DNA of 61,321 nt from Clostridium muellerianum (GTDB lineage Bacteria > Bacillota > Clostridia > Clostridiales > Clostridiaceae): NCBI RefSeq assembly GCF_012926525.1, contig NZ_JABBNI010000023.1, positions 1 to 61,321 of the forward strand, written 5' to 3'. Positions 59,587 to 61,321 of this stretch are shown here, in pieces. Within the stretch, counting starts at the first letter, position 1; each line of letters begins with the position of its first letter. The notes beneath the pieces were generated by a model, which searched no databases, was not told where the DNA came from, and saw nothing but the letters and a program-made list of their open reading frames with translations. Both the position numbers and the translations under genes were made by a program.

Positions 59587-60978
59587 TTGAATAGTTACTT
59601 GCTGATAGATTTTGGTAGCACATATACAAAGCTTACTGCTGTAGATGTAGAAAGTGAAGAAATCCTTGCCACAGCGAAGGATATTACTACTGTAGAAAGT
59701 GACATAATGGTAGGTTTTAATAACGCCTATAAAAAACTTCAAGAGAAACTAGAAGGAAAAGAAGTTAATTTTTTAAAAAAACTAGCATGTTCTTCTGCTG
59801 CAGGTGGATTAAAAATGGTAGCTATTGGATTAGTGCCAGAACTTACAGCTGAAGCGGCTAAAAGAGCAGCACTTGGTGCTGGTGCTAGGGTTTTAAATGT
59901 TTATAGTTATGATCTTACATCAAAAGAAATAAACGAAATGAAAAATTCTAATTTAGATATTATACTTTTAGCAGGGGGAACAGATGGGGGAAACAAACAG
60001 TGTATAATCCATAATGCTAAAATGCTTGCTGAAAGTGGAATAAATAAGCCAGTAGTTGTAGCTGGAAATAAGGTTGCAGTAGATACAGTTGAGGAAATAT
60101 TAAGCGGAGCTAATATGTTTTATAGAGTTACAGATAACGTAATGCCAAAACTTAATGTTTTAAATGTGGAACCAGCTAGAGAAGAAATAAGAAAGATATT
60201 TATGGAAAAGATAGTTGAAGCAAAAGGAATGAAAAAAGCTGAAAACTATATAAGTGGAATATTAATGCCAACTCCAGCAGCAGTGCTTAAAGCTGCAAGG
60301 GTTTTAAGTGAAGGAACGGACAAAGAAGATGGAGTAGGAGATTTAGTAGTTGTAGATATAGGAGGGGCCACTACAGATGTGCATTCATTGGCAGATGGAG
60401 AACCATCAAAGGCAGGAGTTACTTTAAGAGGACTTCAAGAACCATTTGCTAAAAGAACTGTTGAGGGAGATTTAGGAATGAGGTACTCTGCAGAAGCATT
60501 ATTAGAAGCGGCAACTACAAAAAAAATATGTAGATATTTAAATGATAAAAGTGTAGATGTAGAAGCAAATTGTAAATTTAGAGTAGAAAATATAAAAATG
60601 GTACCAAAGACCAAAGAAGAAATAAAATTTGATGAAGCTATGGCTAAAGCAGCAACTGAAATATCATTAGAAAGACATGTAGGTGTACTTGAAACATTGT
60701 ATACTCCATGTGGAGTAATATATTCACAGGAAGGCAAAGATCTTTTAGAAGTAAAATACCTTATAGGAACAGGTGGAGTACTAGTTCATAGTGAAAATCC
60801 TGCAGAAATATTAAAGGCAGGAACTTTTGATCAAACTAATCCTACACATTTGAAACCTAAAAATCCACAGTACTTACTTGATAAAACGTACATAATGTCT
60901 GCTATGGGGCTTTTAGCTGAAGAATATCCAGATATGGCAGTTAGAATAATGAAAAAATATTTAGTGAAAGTTGATTAG
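59587..60978 (+). CDS. glmL: GlmL/MutL, glutamate mutase-associated ASKHA ATPase
   Basis: 463 residues. Phosphate-binding loops typical of the actin/Hsp70/sugar kinase fold: LIDFGSTYTKLTAV near the N-terminus and VVDIGGATTDVHS in the middle. Related to MutL of Clostridium tetanomorphum and to reactivases of B12 enzymes; a role in exchanging damaged cofactor is inferred. Unrelated to DNA mismatch-repair MutL. I choose TTG at 59587 after CAGGAGTGA over the upstream GTG at 59563. Confidence 0.92.
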   Translation: MNSYLLIDFGSTYTKLTAVDVESEEILATAKDITTVESDIMVGFNNAYKKLQEKLEGKEVNFLKKLACSSAAGGLKMVAIGLVPELTAEAAKRAALGAGARVLNVYSYDLTSKEINEMKNSNLDIILLAGGTDGGNKQCIIHNAKMLAESGINKPVVVAGNKVAVDTVEEILSGANMFYRVTDNVMPKLNVLNVEPAREEIRKIFMEKIVEAKGMKKAENYISGILMPTPAAVLKAARVLSEGTDKEDGVGDLVVVDIGGATTDVHSLADGEPSKAGVTLRGLQEPFAKRTVEGDLGMRYSAEALLEAATTKKICRYLNDKSVDVEANCKFRVENIKMVPKTKEEIKFDEAMAKAATEISLERHVGVLETLYTPCGVIYSQEGKDLLEVKYLIGTGGVLVHSENPAEILKAGTFDQTNPTHLKPKNPQYLLDKTYIMSAMGLLAEEYPDMAVRIMKKYLVKVD

Positions 60979-60990
60979 GGGGTAATTCAG

Positions 60991-61321
60991 GTGGAACTTA
61001 AAAATAAAAAGTGGACAGATGAAGAATTTTTCGAAATGAGAAAAGAAGTATTAAGCCAGTGGCCAACAGGAAGCGAAGTGGACTTAAAGGAAGCTGTAGA
61101 ATATTTAAAAAAGGTGCCAGAACATAAGAACTTTTCAGTAAAATTAAGAAAAGCTAAGGAAGCAGGAATAACATTAGCACAACCAAGAGCAGGAGTTGCG
61201 CTAATAAATGAACATATAGAACTTTTAAAGCATCTTCAAGATGAAGGAGATGCAGATTTATTACCATCAACAATAGATAGTTATACAAGACAGAATAGAT
61301 ATGATGAATGTGAAATAGGAA
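60991..61321 (+). CDS. glmE: Glutamate mutase epsilon (E) subunit, N-terminal part
   Basis: The first 110 codons, cut by the window end. Starts (GTG) [20 protein letters not shown], with [20 protein letters not shown] and [16 protein letters not shown], closely like known clostridial GlmE, the catalytic TIM-barrel subunit. GTG at 60991 follows AGGGGG, 12 bases after glmL. The order glmS-glmL-glmE is the clostridial one. Confidence 0.95.
   Translation, partial: MELKNKKWTDEEFFEMRKEVLSQWPTGSEVDLKEAVEYLKKVPEHKNFSVKLRKAKEAGITLAQPRAGVALINEHIELLKHLQDEGDADLLPSTIDSYTRQNRYDECEIG

Noticed and set aside
59587-60978. DNA mismatch-repair MutL and MutS at the glm locus
   Set aside because: The mutS/mutL names used for glutamate mutase genes are homonyms; the proteins are a B12-binding subunit and an ASKHA ATPase.

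Overview
The window is a low-GC, strongly A+T-biased Firmicutes chromosome segment, best read as a spore-forming, glutamate-fermenting Clostridium. The evidence is the pairing of sigH and cwlD (sporulation and spore-cortex genes) with the coenzyme-B12 glutamate mutase genes glmS-glmL-glmE, the clostridial housekeeping gene order, TTG/GTG starts with strong GGAGG ribosome-binding sites, and a 5S rRNA and tRNA genes of clostridial type. I cannot name the species from sequence alone.

Layout. 1-403: the 3' end of an rRNA operon (23S tail, 5S, tRNA-Asn, terminator). 663-3115: an EF-G-like GTPase paralogue and a small unknown gene. 3346-7984: the ctsR-mcsA-mcsB-clpC protein quality-control operon, with a CtsR box at its promoter. 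8243-13641: radA, disA, a minus-strand small gene, a CarD-family gene, a PIN/TRAM membrane protein and ispD. 14016-18773: cysS, mrnC, thyX, rlmB, yacP/rae1, sigH. 18990-23933: tRNA-Gly, tRNA-Thr, tuf copy 1, rpmG, secE, nusG, rplK, rplA, rplJ, rplL. 24220-36335: rpoB, rpoC, an L7Ae-like gene, rpsL, rpsG, fusA, tuf copy 2. 36680-52324: the S10, spc and alpha ribosomal-protein operons with secY, adk, map, a KOW-domain gene, infA and rpoA. 52417-56661: ecfA1-ecfA2-ecfT-truA and rplM-rpsI. 56771-57487: cwlD. 57488-58128: a non-coding region with a 40-bp tandem repeat array inside a predicted RNA helix. 58129-61321: a GntR-family regulator followed by glmS, glmL and the truncated start of glmE.

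Most of the window is the transcription and translation core. rRNA/tRNA, RNA polymerase subunits, NusG, nearly all the large r-protein operons and four translational GTPase genes (two EF-Tu, EF-G, EF-G-like) lie on one strand; the only supported minus-strand gene is the one at 10732-11115. Regulation is visible mainly as leader RNAs. There are L10- and L13-type leaders, a large multibranched leader before rpsJ, two matching L1-type sites before rplK and rplA, a structured rpsL-rpsG spacer, and a hairpin that appears to bring a distant Shine-Dalgarno sequence up to the nusG start codon.

Items most worth a second look are the cwlD-glm intergenic repeat element, the nusG hairpin-bridged start, the duplicated L1-like sites, the sharply bounded tuf gene-conversion tract, and the palindromic operator in front of the GntR/glutamate mutase genes. 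I found no CRISPR array, insertion sequence or prophage. No wholly new multi-gene system is evident; the candidates for novelty are RNA elements and two uncharacterised small proteins.
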